A stretch of DNA of 59,736 bases from Paenibacillus sp. 32352 (lineage in GTDB: Bacteria; Bacillota; Bacilli; Paenibacillales; NBRC-103111), in assembly GCF_002042965.1 (NCBI RefSeq), contig NZ_MZNT01000024.1:1-59736 (forward strand). The letters run 5' to 3'. Every line of letters begins with the position of its first letter. Position 1 is the stretch's first letter. A model generated the notes under the pieces. The model was not told the origin of the DNA. It made no database searches and saw only the letters and a list, made by a program, of their open reading frames with translations. The position numbers and the translations under genes were made by a program. Shown one piece after another: positions 16,096 to 24,682 of the stretch.

Positions 16096-16284
16096 TTATG
16101 CTTCGATTTCTTTAACTTCTACCAAGTGACTCACTTGATTGACCATGCCGCGGATAGCAGCATTGTCTTGTTGTGTAACTGTTTGGTGCAGCTTGCGAAG
16201 TCCAAGAGTTGCAACTGTACGACGTTGTCCTTCTGGACGACCGATCAGACTGCGCTTGAGGGTAATTTGTAATTGCTTAGCCAT
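16096..16284 (-). CDS. rpmD: 50S ribosomal protein L30
   Basis: 62 residues, full length (KQLQITLKRSLIGRPEGQRR near the start, ending in an acidic HLVEVKEIEA). It follows rpsE by 11 nt with an AGGAGGG ribosome site. L30 is a small non-essential-type 50S protein kept in the spc operon. Confidence 0.96.
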   Translation of the reverse strand: MAKQLQITLKRSLIGRPEGQRRTVATLGLRKLHQTVTQQDNAAIRGMVNQVSHLVEVKEIEA

Positions 16285-16295
16285 GGTTATCCCTC

Positions 16296-16793
16296 CTAAC
16301 CTAACAGTTCTTCAACAGTTTTGCCACGCAGTTTTGCAACTTCTTCAGCACGCTTCAGACGCTGCAAACCTTCCAATGTAGCATTAACCATGTTGATGGA
16401 GTTAGAAGAACCTAGGGATTTTGTCAAGATATCGCCTACACCAGCAAGCTCCAATACGGCACGAACTGGACCACCAGCGATAACTCCAGTACCTTTGGAT
16501 GCAGGTTTCAACAATACGCTTCCTGCGCCGAATTTTCCGATTACCAAGTGAGGAATCGTAGTGCCAACGATAGGTACATGAATCAGGTTTTTCTTGGCAT
16601 CTTCAATACCTTTGCGGATTGCATCAGGTACTTCACCAGCTTTACCGATTCCTGCGCCTACCCAGCCTTTACCGTCGCCTACAACTACTAATGCGCTGAA
16701 GCTGAAACGACGTCCGCCTTTTACTACTTTAGCAACGCGATTAATGTTAACAACTTTTTCAGTTAACTCTAAAGTATTGGGATCAATACGCAA
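16296..16793 (-). CDS. rpsE: 30S ribosomal protein S5
   Basis: 165 residues, full length. The dsRBD-like N-terminal region (EKVVNINRVAKVVKGGRRFSF without a break) and the LGSSNS C-terminal motif are present; S5 shapes the mRNA entrance and affects fidelity. It starts with TTG at 16793, nine nt after GGAGG. The loop around residues 20-28 (KVVKGGRRF), where spectinomycin-resistance changes occur, looks ordinary. Confidence 0.97.
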   Translation of the reverse strand: MRIDPNTLELTEKVVNINRVAKVVKGGRRFSFSALVVVGDGKGWVGAGIGKAGEVPDAIRKGIEDAKKNLIHVPIVGTTIPHLVIGKFGAGSVLLKPASKGTGVIAGGPVRAVLELAGVGDILTKSLGSSNSINMVNATLEGLQRLKRAEEVAKLRGKTVEELLG

Positions 16794-16822
16794 GTGACTT
16801 TACCTCCTTGTTTATGTTTTGA

Positions 16823-17191
16823 TTAGAATTCAAGACCTGCTTCACGAGCAGCGTCAGCCAATGCTTGCACACGTCCGTGATACAAGTATCCACCACGGTC
16901 AAAAACAACTTGTTGAACACCGTTCTTTTTAGCACGCTCTGCAATCAAAGCTCCGACCTTGCGAGCTGCTTCCACGTTACCGCCGTTACCGATGCTTTCT
17001 TTCAACTCTTTATCTTGAGTGGAAGCTGCAGCAATCGTTACACCTTTCACATCGTCGATCAATTGAGCGTACATGTGCTTGGAGGAACGGAAGATATTCA
17101 AGCGTGGACGTTCAGTCGTACCTTGAATTTTCTTACGAACACGCAGGTGTCTTTTCAAACGGGCTTTATTTTTATCGCCTTTTGTAATCAT
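16823..17191 (-). CDS. rplR: 50S ribosomal protein L18
   Basis: 122 residues, full length. L18 binds 5S rRNA with L5; the basic N-terminus (KARLKRHLRVRKKIQGT) and DRGGYLYHGRVQALADAAREAG C-terminus are characteristic. It follows rplF by 50 nt with a GGAGTG ribosome site. Confidence 0.97.
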   Translation of the reverse strand: MITKGDKNKARLKRHLRVRKKIQGTTERPRLNIFRSSKHMYAQLIDDVKGVTIAAASTQDKELKESIGNGGNVEAARKVGALIAERAKKNGVQQVVFDRGGYLYHGRVQALADAAREAGLEF

Positions 17192-17241
17192 TCGAGGTCA
17201 CTCCTTTCAACTTGGATAAGAAATTATCGCTCTAGGCGACC

Positions 17242-17784
17242 TTATTTCTTCTTACCTGCTTTACCTTCTTTACGAAGAATACGCTCGCCTTCGTACTTAA
17301 TACCTTTACCTTTATAAGGCTCAGGCTCACGTACGGAACGTACTTTAGCAGCCGTTGCACCGACTAACTCTTTATCGATACCTTTAACGATGATCTTAGT
17401 GTTAGAAGGAACTTCGAATTCGATGCCGTTCTCAGGCTCGATTTCTACTGGGTGGGAGTAACCTACGTTCAAAACCAGCTTGTTGCCAGTTTTGTTAGCG
17501 CGGTAACCGACACCAACCAACTCAAGAGATTTCGCGAATCCTTCGGTTACGCCATTAACCATGTTGGCAACAACACTTCTAGTCGTACCGTGTAAGGAGC
17601 GATGTAATTTATTATCAGAAGGACGCTCTACAGAAATTTCGTTTTCTGTAACAACCACCTTCATGTCTCTGTGTAATTCACGGGACAATGTTCCTTTAGG
17701 ACCTTTAACCGTAATTAAAGTATTGTCCAAAGTTACATTAACTCCGCCTGGGATTGTAATTGGCTTGCGACCAATACGGGACAT
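17242..17784 (-). CDS. rplF: 50S ribosomal protein L6
   Basis: 180 residues from ATG 17784 (MSRIGRKPITIPGGV), seven nt after GGAGG. Two tandem alpha/beta repeats and the C-terminal EPYKGKGIKYEGERILRKEG (about 154-173) are typical. L6 sits at the base of the L7/L12 stalk near the sarcin-ricin loop. Confidence 0.97.
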   Translation of the reverse strand: MSRIGRKPITIPGGVNVTLDNTLITVKGPKGTLSRELHRDMKVVVTENEISVERPSDNKLHRSLHGTTRSVVANMVNGVTEGFAKSLELVGVGYRANKTGNKLVLNVGYSHPVEIEPENGIEFEVPSNTKIIVKGIDKELVGATAAKVRSVREPEPYKGKGIKYEGERILRKEGKAGKKK

Positions 17785-17815
17785 GGTTTGCACCTCCGTT
17801 CATTTTAATTCTGTA

Positions 17816-18214
17816 TTACCACACGTAGCAGATAACTTCTCCGCCTGCTTTGGATTGACGAGCTTCCTTGTCGGTCATAACGCCTTTGGAAGTCGAGATA
17901 ATCGCGATACCCAAACCGCCAAGTACACGAGGTACTTCTTGGCTTTGAGTGTAAACACGCAAGCCCGGCTTGCTGATTCTTTTCAGACCGGAGATAACAC
18001 GTTCGTTGTTAGGACCGTATTTCAAGAAGAGACGGATAATCCCTTGCTTGTTATCCTCGATATATTCAGCATCACGGATAAAGCCTTCCTTCTTGAGGAT
18101 CTCAGCGATTTCTCTCTTGATCTTCGAAGCCGGAATTTCAACTGTCTCATGACGCACTACGTTTGCATTACGAATGCGAGTAAGCATATCTGCAATTGGA
18201 TCTGACATCACCAT
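17816..18214 (-). CDS. rpsH: 30S ribosomal protein S8
   Basis: 132 residues, the same length as in B. subtilis. It binds helix 21 of 16S rRNA, an early assembly step. Motifs: MSDPIADMLTRIRNANVVRH at the start and STSKGVMTDKEA near 107-118. ATG at 18214, nine nt after GGAGG; the second Met two codons on is an alternative start. Confidence 0.97.
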   Translation of the reverse strand: MVMSDPIADMLTRIRNANVVRHETVEIPASKIKREIAEILKKEGFIRDAEYIEDNKQGIIRLFLKYGPNNERVISGLKRISKPGLRVYTQSQEVPRVLGGLGIAIISTSKGVMTDKEARQSKAGGEVICYVW

Positions 18215-18246
18215 ATTTGTGAACCTCCTTCCCGAAACTAGGGTTA

Positions 18247-18432
18247 TTACCAGCTTGCCTTTTTAACGCCAGGGATCTGGCCTTTGTATGCTAATTCACG
18301 GAAACAAATTCTGCAAATTTTGAATTTCCGTAGAACGGAATGCGGACGACCACAGCGTTCGCAGCGAGTATACGCCTGCACCTTGAATTTAGGAGGGCGC
18401 TGCTGCTTCACTTTCATCGAAGTTTTTGCCAC
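18247..18432 (-). CDS. rpsZ: 30S ribosomal protein S14, zinc type
   Basis: 61 residues with a zinc ribbon: Cys24, Cys27, Cys40 and Cys43 (RCERCGRP, KICRICFRE). This is the short zinc-binding S14 form; a zinc-free paralogue, if present, must lie elsewhere. It is between rplE and rpsH, its standard place, with a GGAGGTG ribosome site. Confidence 0.96.
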   Translation of the reverse strand: MAKTSMKVKQQRPPKFKVQAYTRCERCGRPHSVLRKFKICRICFRELAYKGQIPGVKKASW

Positions 18433-18465
18433 TTACTTTTACACCTCCGCTTGGTACCGTTTCGA

Positions 18466-19008
18466 TTACTTCGTAAACGGCATTCCTAATTGGGTTAATA
18501 ATTCACGGGATTCTTCGTCGGTTTTAGCTGTCGTTACGATAACGATATCCATACCACGAACTTTATCCACTTTATCGTACTCGATTTCAGGGAAAATCAA
18601 TTGCTCTTTAAGACCAAGTGTGTAGTTACCGCGTCCGTCGAATGCTTTGTTGGAAACACCGCGGAAGTCACGAACACGAGGAAGTGCCACGTTGAACAAT
18701 TTGTCCAAGAAGTGATACATACGCTCGCCGCGCAATGTAACTTTAACACCGATTGGCATATTTTCACGCAGTTTGAAACCTGCGATAGATTTTTTCGCCT
18801 TAGTTACTACTGGCTTTTGACCTGCAATAAGTTGAAGGTCTTGAACTGCTACATCAAGTACTTTGGAATTGGAAACCGCCTCACCAACACCCATGTTGAT
18901 AACGACTTTCTCAATTTTAGGCACTTGCATAACAGTGGAATAGCTGAACTTTTGCATTAACGAAGGAGTAACTTCGTTCAGAAAACGATCTTTTAATCTT
19001 GCTGCCAT
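18466..19008 (-). CDS. rplE: 50S ribosomal protein L5
   Basis: 180 residues, full length. L5 joins 5S rRNA to the central protuberance. Characteristic segments: VPKIEKVVINMGVGEA (about 28-43), RGERMYHFLDKL and KEQLIFPEIEYDKV. It follows rplX by 32 nt with AGGAGG upstream. Confidence 0.97.
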   Translation of the reverse strand: MAARLKDRFLNEVTPSLMQKFSYSTVMQVPKIEKVVINMGVGEAVSNSKVLDVAVQDLQLIAGQKPVVTKAKKSIAGFKLRENMPIGVKVTLRGERMYHFLDKLFNVALPRVRDFRGVSNKAFDGRGNYTLGLKEQLIFPEIEYDKVDKVRGMDIVIVTTAKTDEESRELLTQLGMPFTK

Positions 19009-19040
19009 GTTTCATGTACCTCCTTTCCTAACTTATACGA

Positions 19041-19394
19041 TTAGTCGATGACTTCACCGGATTTTTTTGCTACGCGCACTTTTTTACCGTTGTCCAATAC
19101 TTTGTAACCTACACGGGTAGGTTGGCCGCTCTTTGGATCAACCAGCATCACGTTAGATACGTGAATTGGCGCTTCTTGCGAAATAATACCGCCTTGTGGA
19201 TTCGCTTGGGAAGGCTTAGCATGCTTCTTGATCATGTTCACACCTTCAACCAACACGCGGTTCTCACGAGGATATGCTGCGATTACACGACCTTTTTTAC
19301 CTTTGTCCTTACCTGTAATCACGAACACATTGTCATCTTTTTTCACGTGCAATTTATTGTTGTAAGATTCGAGCTTCTTACCTTTGTTTGGCAT
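19041..19394 (-). CDS. rplX: 50S ribosomal protein L24
   Basis: 117 residues from ATG 19394 (MPNKGKKLESYNNKLHVKKD). The KOW motif (DNVFVITGKDKGKKGRVIA, about 20-38) is clear. The N-terminal extension of about 12 residues before LHVKKD is longer than in B. subtilis L24, where MHVKKGD is the start. The ribosome site AGGAGG is abutted by a hairpin cassette (19403-19480). Confidence 0.95.
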   Translation of the reverse strand: MPNKGKKLESYNNKLHVKKDDNVFVITGKDKGKKGRVIAAYPRENRVLVEGVNMIKKHAKPSQANPQGGIISQEAPIHVSNVMLVDPKSGQPTRVGYKVLDNGKKVRVAKKSGEVID

Positions 19395-19402
19395 CGAAAT
19401 TC

Positions 19403-19480
19403 CACCTCCTAAGAGTTTTCTCAAGAAAACCCACATCGTAAGACATTTGCTTAGCGTTCCATGAACGCTAACTTCGTAAG
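19403..19480 (-). repeat. Two tandem hairpin cassettes before rplX
   Basis: On the mRNA strand, CTTACGAAG is followed by a perfect 9-bp hairpin TTAGCGTTC-ATG-GAACGCTAA, then CTTACGATG by GTTTTC-TTGA-GAAAAC and, four nt on, AGGAGG of rplX. Each hairpin is preceded by the same 9-base tag, so the unit is duplicated here. Together they fill most of the rplN-rplX gap. Confidence 0.78.
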
Positions 19481-19507
19481 TAGCCCCTCCACCGAGGGTC
19501 TTCTTTA

Positions 19508-19876
19508 TTAGATAACTTCTGGTGCAAGAGAAACGATTTTCATGAAATCTCTGTCACGAAGTTCACGAGCAACTGGTCCAAAGATACGAGTTCCACGAGG
19601 ACTCTTATCTTCTTTTACGATAACCGCTGCATTCTCATCAAAGCTGATGTAAGAACCGTCTTTACGACGAGCGCCGCTTTTCGTACGAACGATAACTGCT
19701 TTAACTACATCGCCCTTTTTGACAACGCCTCCTGGTGTTGCTTCTTTCACGGAGCAAATGATCAAATCACCGATGTGTCCTACGCGACGGCCAGTACCAC
19801 CCAATACGCGGATGCACATAAGTTTCTTAGCGCCAGAGTTGTCAGCCACATTTAAACGAGATAGAGGTTGAATCAT
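19508..19876 (-). CDS. rplN: 50S ribosomal protein L14
   Basis: 122 residues, full length (MIQPLSRLNVADNSGAKKLM; GDVVKAVIVRTKSG; ELRDRDFMKIVSLAPEVI). L14 forms an inter-subunit bridge with 16S helix 44. AGGAGGG precedes the ATG; it follows rpsQ by 41 nt. Confidence 0.97.
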   Translation of the reverse strand: MIQPLSRLNVADNSGAKKLMCIRVLGGTGRRVGHIGDLIICSVKEATPGGVVKKGDVVKAVIVRTKSGARRKDGSYISFDENAAVIVKEDKSPRGTRIFGPVARELRDRDFMKIVSLAPEVI

Positions 19877-19917
19877 TGTCTAAACCCTCCTTCCGGAATT
19901 GATGCAATTAGCATATC

Positions 19918-20181
19918 TTAAACGATAATCGCTTTTTCTACAACTTCAACCAGTCTCCAGCGCTTGTCTTTGGAGATCGGACGAGTTTCCATTACTCTTA
20001 CAACGTCACCGATTTGAGCTTCGTTGTTTTCGTCATGGGCTTTGAATTTCTTAGTATATTTGATTCTCTTGTGGTAAAGATCGTGCTTTTTGTAAGTCTC
20101 AACAGCAACAACGATGGTTTTATCCATTTTGTTACTTACGACTTTACCTACCTGAGTTTTACGTTCGTTACGTTCACTCAT
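19918..20181 (-). CDS. rpsQ: 30S ribosomal protein S17
   Basis: 87 residues from ATG 20181 (MSERNERKTQVGKVVSNKMD), which follows GGAGGATCTCCCA; the open frame extends seven codons upstream but those overlap the ribosome site. The OB-fold signature of S17 (IGDVVRVMETRPISKDKRWR, about 61-80) is present. Confidence 0.97.
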   Translation of the reverse strand: MSERNERKTQVGKVVSNKMDKTIVVAVETYKKHDLYHKRIKYTKKFKAHDENNEAQIGDVVRVMETRPISKDKRWRLVEVVEKAIIV

Positions 20182-20205
20182 TGGGAGATCCTCCTCTCTC
20201 ATTCA

Positions 20206-20406
20206 TTAACTAATGATACCCAGTTCTCTTTCACGCAAAATAGTCTTTGCACGAGCAATCTCTTTGCGGACTTCTCGAATCTGAACTGGGTTCTCCAGTT
20301 GACCGGTAGCCAGTTGAAAACGGAGGTTAAAGAGTTGTTCCTTAAATCCGGCAACCTTTTGTTCAATCTCAGCAGTGGTTAAGTTGCGAAATTCACTAGC
20401 TTTCAT
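20206..20406 (-). CDS. rpmC: 50S ribosomal protein L29
   Basis: 66 residues from ATG 20406 (MKASEFRNLTTAEIEQKV), a two-helix protein at the exit tunnel near the trigger factor and SRP site. It overlaps the end of rplP by 11 nt, and its AGGTGG-type ribosome site lies within rplP, so translation is probably coupled. Confidence 0.96.
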   Translation of the reverse strand: MKASEFRNLTTAEIEQKVAGFKEQLFNLRFQLATGQLENPVQIREVRKEIARAKTILRERELGIIS

Positions 20407-20830
20407 TTGCTTCACCACCTACATCTTCTCTTTTAACAAACTTCGTTTTGATCGGCAGCTTGTGAGAAGCAAGACGCATTGCTTCGCGAGCAATCTCTTC
20501 ACTTACGCCGGCAAGTTCGAACATGATTTTACCTGGCTTAACAACAGCAACCCATTTCTCCACGTTACCTTTACCGCTACCCATCCGGACCTCAAGAGGC
20601 TTTTGAGTAATTGGCTTCGCAGGGAAAATTTTGATCCAAACTTTACCGCCACGTCTGATATAACGAGTCATAGCAATACGGGCAGCTTCGATTTGACGGT
20701 TAGTTACCCAAGCTGGTTCCATAGCTTGCAAACCATATTCTCCGAAATGCACTTCCGTACCGCCTTTAGCACGGCCGCGCATGTTACCACGATGTTCTTT
20801 ACGGTGTTTTACACGTTTAGGAACTAACAT
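20396..20830 (-). CDS. rplP: 50S ribosomal protein L16
   Basis: 144 residues, full length, with MLVPKRVKHRKEHRGNMRG at the start and PAKPITQKPLEVRMGSGKG near 74-92. L16 lines the A-site tRNA elbow region. It begins 2 nt after the rpsC stop and overlaps rpmC at its end; AGGAGG precedes the ATG. Confidence 0.97.
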   Translation of the reverse strand: MLVPKRVKHRKEHRGNMRGRAKGGTEVHFGEYGLQAMEPAWVTNRQIEAARIAMTRYIRRGGKVWIKIFPAKPITQKPLEVRMGSGKGNVEKWVAVVKPGKIMFELAGVSEEIAREAMRLASHKLPIKTKFVKREDVGGEANES

Positions 20831-20832
20831 GA

Positions 20833-21498
20833 TTAGTTGCCTCCTTCCGTTACAGCCTTTTTCTTAGCCGTTGGAAGAACTTCGCCACGATAGATCCATA
20901 CTTTTACACCGATACGACCATAAGTAGTATGAGCTTCCGCTGTACCATAGTCGATATCCGCACGCAATGTATGAAGAGGAACTGTACCCTCGCTGTATCC
21001 TTCCGTTCTGGCGATTTCCGCTCCACCCAAACGACCGCTTACTGATGTTTTGATCCCTTTTGCTCCAGCTCTGATCGTTCTTTGGATCGCTTGTTTCATC
21101 GCACGACGGAACGAAACACGACGCTCCAATTGTTGAGCAATGCTTTCTGCAACCAAGATTGCGTCCAGCTCAGGGTTTTTGATTTCAGAGATATTGATGT
21201 GGATTTTCTTACCGTTAGTCAGCTTGGAGATGTAGTTACGAATAACTTCAACCTCAGAGCCACCTTTACCGATAACCATACCAGGCTTCGCCGTATGAAT
21301 AGTAACATTAACACGGTTCGCAGCACGTTCAATATCAATATGAGAAACAGCCGATTCCTTCAGCTTTTCTTTCAAATACTCGCGGATTTTCACGTCCTCA
21401 AGCAGCAGATCGCCGAAATCTTTGCCAGCGTACCACTTGGATTCCCAATCGCGGATAATACCAATTCTAAGTCCTACCGGGTTTACTTTCTGACCCAC
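20833..21498 (-). CDS. rpsC: 30S ribosomal protein S3
   Basis: 221 residues. The N-terminal region, a KH domain (GMVIGKGGSEVEVIR, about 73-87, with the GxxG loop) and the C-terminal domain are present; S3 forms part of the mRNA entry helicase. GTG start at 21498 after GGAGGGATAAC. It follows rplV by 13 nt. Confidence 0.97.
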   Translation of the reverse strand: MGQKVNPVGLRIGIIRDWESKWYAGKDFGDLLLEDVKIREYLKEKLKESAVSHIDIERAANRVNVTIHTAKPGMVIGKGGSEVEVIRNYISKLTNGKKIHINISEIKNPELDAILVAESIAQQLERRVSFRRAMKQAIQRTIRAGAKGIKTSVSGRLGGAEIARTEGYSEGTVPLHTLRADIDYGTAEAHTTYGRIGVKVWIYRGEVLPTAKKKAVTEGGN

Positions 21499-21511
21499 AC
21501 GTTATCCCTCC

Positions 21512-21847
21512 TTATTTTTCAGATACCACTACAGTAATGTGGCTGGTACGTTTATTGATACGGCTCGCACGTCCCATAGCGCGAGGACGGAATCTCTTCA
21601 TTGTTGGACCTTGGTTAACAAAGGTTTGGGAAATCACCAGGTTGTTAGGGTCCATAGAGTAGTTATGCTCAGCATTAGCGATAGCGGAGTTCAATACCTT
21701 CTCCACAATCGGGGATGCTGCTTTCGGCGTATGACGCAGAATCGCAATAGCTTCTCCTACTTGCTTGCCGCGGATCAAGTCGATAACCAATTGCACCTTA
21801 CGAGGAGCAATACGTACGAATCTTGCAATGGATTTTGCTTCTGGCAT
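21512..21847 (-). CDS. rplV: 50S ribosomal protein L22
   Basis: 111 residues from ATG 21847 (MPEAKSIARFVRIAPRKVQL), preceded by GAGGAGG; the longer frame starting at 21871 begins in the ribosome-site region. The beta-hairpin that lines the exit tunnel (MKRFRPRAMGRASRINKRTS, about 82-101) is intact with no macrolide-type insertion or deletion evident. Confidence 0.97.
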   Translation of the reverse strand: MPEAKSIARFVRIAPRKVQLVIDLIRGKQVGEAIAILRHTPKAASPIVEKVLNSAIANAEHNYSMDPNNLVISQTFVNQGPTMKRFRPRAMGRASRINKRTSHITVVVSEK

Positions 21848-21892
21848 GGAAGTACCTCCTCTCATTGACACTCATATTACCAAACGCTACGA

Positions 21893-22171
21893 TTAGCGCT
21901 TGCCTGTTTTCTTGTCGTCATCATGACCTTTGTAAGTACGAGTTGGAGCAAACTCACCCAGTTTGTGTCCAACCATATCTTCCGTTACATACACCGGTAC
22001 GTGCTTTCTGCCATCATACACCGCAAAAGTGTGACCAATGAATTGCGGGAAAATGGTAGAACGGCGAGACCAAGTTTTGATGACTTGTTTTTTCGTAGTA
22101 TCACCTTGCGCTTCGACTTTCTTCAAAAGATAGTCATCCACGAAAGGACCCTTTTTTAAACTGCGACCCAT
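21893..22171 (-). CDS. rpsS: 30S ribosomal protein S19
   Basis: 92 residues, full length (MGRSLKKGPFVDDYLLKKVE; GHKLGEFAPTRTYKGH). S19 with S13 sits in the 30S head near the A site. It follows rplB by 39 nt with a GGAGG ribosome site. Confidence 0.97.
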   Translation of the reverse strand: MGRSLKKGPFVDDYLLKKVEAQGDTTKKQVIKTWSRRSTIFPQFIGHTFAVYDGRKHVPVYVTEDMVGHKLGEFAPTRTYKGHDDDKKTGKR

Positions 22172-22210
22172 GTTTCGTTCCTCCCTTCAATAATCGTGAC
22201 GAGATTCATA

Positions 22211-23041
22211 TTACTTCGTACGACGACGAACGATATATTTATCAGAAGCTTTACCTTTTTTACGAGTTTTATAACCCAGAGTCGGTTTACCCCATGGAGA
22301 CATCGGGGATTTACGTCCGATTGGAGCGCGGCCTTCACCACCACCGTGAGGGTGATCGTTAGGGTTCATTACTACCCCGCGCACTTCAGGTCTTTGACCC
22401 AACCAGCGGGAACGTCCAGCTTTACCGATCTTAACCAATTCGTAGTCTTCGTTACCTACGGAACCGATTGTAGCGCGGCAAACTTTCAGTACTTTTCTTA
22501 CTTCGCCGGAAGAAAGACGAACTGTTACATACTCATCTTCTTTACCAAGCAATTGAGCTTCTGTACCAGCTGCACGAACCAATTGTCCGCCTTTACCTGG
22601 CTTCAGCTCGATGTTGTGGATAACCGTACCTACAGGAATGTTCTCAAGCGGCAATGCATTACCGATTTTGATATCCGCATCTGCGCCGGAGAAAATTTGG
22701 TCTCCCACTTTCAAACCTTTAGGAGCGATGATGTAACGTTTCTCACCATCCGCGTAATGAATCAAAGCGATGTTAGCCGAACGGTTTGGATCATACTCGA
22801 TTGTAGCAACGCGTCCAGGTATTCCGTCTTTGGTCCGTTTGAAATCGATAATCCGGTATTTACGCTTGTGGCCACCGCCTTGGTGACGAACCGTAATTTT
22901 ACCTTGATTGTTGCGGCCCGCTTTCTTGCTAAGTGGAGCCAACAACGATTTCTCAGGTGTTGAAGTTGTAATTTCTTCGAATGTAGAAACCGACATAGCA
23001 CGACGTGCTGGTGATGTTGGTTTATATTTTTTGATTGGCAC
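22211..23041 (-). CDS. rplB: 50S ribosomal protein L2
   Basis: 276 residues, full length. L2 is among the most conserved ribosomal proteins and is needed for subunit joining near the peptidyl transferase centre. The conserved GVVMNPNDHPHGGGEGRAP loop (about 220-238, with the key His) is present. It follows rplW by 31 nt; GGAGGG upstream. Confidence 0.98.
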   Translation of the reverse strand: MPIKKYKPTSPARRAMSVSTFEEITTSTPEKSLLAPLSKKAGRNNQGKITVRHQGGGHKRKYRIIDFKRTKDGIPGRVATIEYDPNRSANIALIHYADGEKRYIIAPKGLKVGDQIFSGADADIKIGNALPLENIPVGTVIHNIELKPGKGGQLVRAAGTEAQLLGKEDEYVTVRLSSGEVRKVLKVCRATIGSVGNEDYELVKIGKAGRSRWLGQRPEVRGVVMNPNDHPHGGGEGRAPIGRKSPMSPWGKPTLGYKTRKKGKASDKYIVRRRTK

Positions 23042-23072
23042 TTGGATTCCCTCCTTACTTCAAAAAATTAGA

Positions 23073-23363
23073 TTACGCGTTCTCGAAGAATTCGAGTTCT
23101 TTGCTGTCTGCGCTCAAGGAAACAATCGCTTTTTTCCACTCGGATGTATATCCGGAATGACGACCGTAGCGCTTAGGCTTAGCAGGCATTCTCAATGTGT
23201 TAACATTCGTTACTTTCACTTTGAAAATAGACTCAATGGCCTGTTTAATTTCCGTCTTGTTCGCACGGAGTTCCACTTCGAAGACATATTTCTTCTCGGC
23301 CATCATATCACTCGTACGTTCAGTGATCACAGGGCGCTTAATAATGTCGCGAGGGTTCTTCAT
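23073..23363 (-). CDS. rplW: 50S ribosomal protein L23
   Basis: 96 residues. L23 at the exit tunnel is the docking site for trigger factor and SRP. Characteristic IIKRPVITERTSDMM start and KAIESIFKVKV-like helix are visible. Its ATG shares one base with the rplD stop (TAATG), implying coupling. Confidence 0.97.
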   Translation of the reverse strand: MKNPRDIIKRPVITERTSDMMAEKKYVFEVELRANKTEIKQAIESIFKVKVTNVNTLRMPAKPKRYGRHSGYTSEWKKAIVSLSADSKELEFFENA

Positions 23364-23986
23364 TACGCAAACACCTCCTCTACCTTCTGTACCGCATCCT
23401 TAGTAATGATCAGCTTGTCATATACCATAACATCAAGCACGTTAATTCCTTCAGCCACCACAAATTTGATGCCAGGAATGTTGCGTGCGGACAATGCCAC
23501 GTTTTCTTCGTAACCAGCTGTTACTACCAAAGCTTTACGATCCACTTTCAAGTTGCTAAGAATAGCTGCAAATTCTTTCGTCTTAGGTTGAGTCAATTGC
23601 AATTGATCCAACACGATGATTTCATTTCCGATTACCTTGGAAGATAATGCAGATTTAATCGCAAGACGACGGACTTTCTTAGGAAGTTTGTAAGAGTAGC
23701 TGCGCGGAGTCGGACCAAATACGGTACCGCCACCTTTCCATTGAGGAGCGCGAATACTACCTTGACGAGCACGGCCTGTACCTTTTTGTTTCCAAGGCTT
23801 ACGACCGCCGCCGCGAACTTCAGAACGACCTTTTACTTTATGTGTACCAAGACGAAGGGAAGCACGTTGCATCAACACTGCTTCGTTCAATACGTGAGTG
23901 TGCGGTTCGATACCGAATACGGAATCCGACAACTCAACTTCTCCCACTTGGGAACCACTAACGTTGTATAATGCTACTTTTGGCAT
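23363..23986 (-). CDS. rplD: 50S ribosomal protein L4
   Basis: 207 residues. The long tunnel loop (GGRKPWKQKGTGRARQGSIR, about 61-80) is intact. In gamma-proteobacteria L4 regulates the S10 operon; in Firmicutes that is not the case in general. It follows rplC by 26 nt; GGAGG upstream. Confidence 0.97.
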   Translation of the reverse strand: MPKVALYNVSGSQVGEVELSDSVFGIEPHTHVLNEAVLMQRASLRLGTHKVKGRSEVRGGGRKPWKQKGTGRARQGSIRAPQWKGGGTVFGPTPRSYSYKLPKKVRRLAIKSALSSKVIGNEIIVLDQLQLTQPKTKEFAAILSNLKVDRKALVVTAGYEENVALSARNIPGIKFVVAEGINVLDVMVYDKLIITKDAVQKVEEVFA

Positions 23987-24012
23987 CTGTTAATCCTCCT
24001 TTCCTGCTTTAC

Positions 24013-24630
24013 TTATTTCTTAACTGTAGATTTCACGCTAACGTAGCTGTTTTTAGCACCAGGGATGGAGCCTTTAACCAAGATAACGTTACGATCAGTG
24101 TCTACTTTGATAACTTCAAGATTTTGCAAGGTTACTGTTTCGCTACCCATATGTCCTGGCAGGTTTTTACCTTTAGGAACGCGGTTAGCTTGGATCGAAC
24201 CCATGGAACCTGGACCGCGGTGATAACGGGAACCGTGAGCCATTGGACCTGTGGATTGATTATGTCTTTTGATAACGCCTTGGAATCCTTTACCTTTGGA
24301 AGTACCTGTTACGTCAACGAACTCGCCTGCCGCGAACAAGTCAGCTTTAATTTCTTGGCCAACTTCAAACCCGGACATACCGCGAATTTCTTTTACGTAG
24401 CGCTTAGGTGTTGCGCCCGCTTTTTTCGCATGGCCCAACTCAGGCTTAATAGCGTTCTTTTCTTTCTTATCGTCAAAGCCGATTTGGATCGCCTCGTAAC
24501 CGTCGTTTTCAGCATCCTTCTTTTGCAGCACTGTGCAAGGACCTGCTTGGATAACCGTTACTGGAATCACCAAACCTTCTGGAGTAAACACTTGGGTCAT
24601 TCCAAGTTTTTTCCCTAAGATACCTTTCAT
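24013..24630 (-). CDS. rplC: 50S ribosomal protein L3
   Basis: 205 residues from ATG 24630 (MKGILGKKLGMTQVF), six nt after GAGGTG; the frame extends three codons further to a GTG inside that ribosome site. The central loop reaching the peptidyl transferase centre (THGSRYHRGPGSMG-like, about 130-143) is conserved. Confidence 0.97.
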   Translation of the reverse strand: MKGILGKKLGMTQVFTPEGLVIPVTVIQAGPCTVLQKKDAENDGYEAIQIGFDDKKEKNAIKPELGHAKKAGATPKRYVKEIRGMSGFEVGQEIKADLFAAGEFVDVTGTSKGKGFQGVIKRHNQSTGPMAHGSRYHRGPGSMGSIQANRVPKGKNLPGHMGSETVTLQNLEVIKVDTDRNVILVKGSIPGAKNSYVSVKSTVKK

Positions 24631-24682
24631 CGTTGACACCTCTTTTCCTTATATACGCTCATTTATTTATTCACAATGTGAA

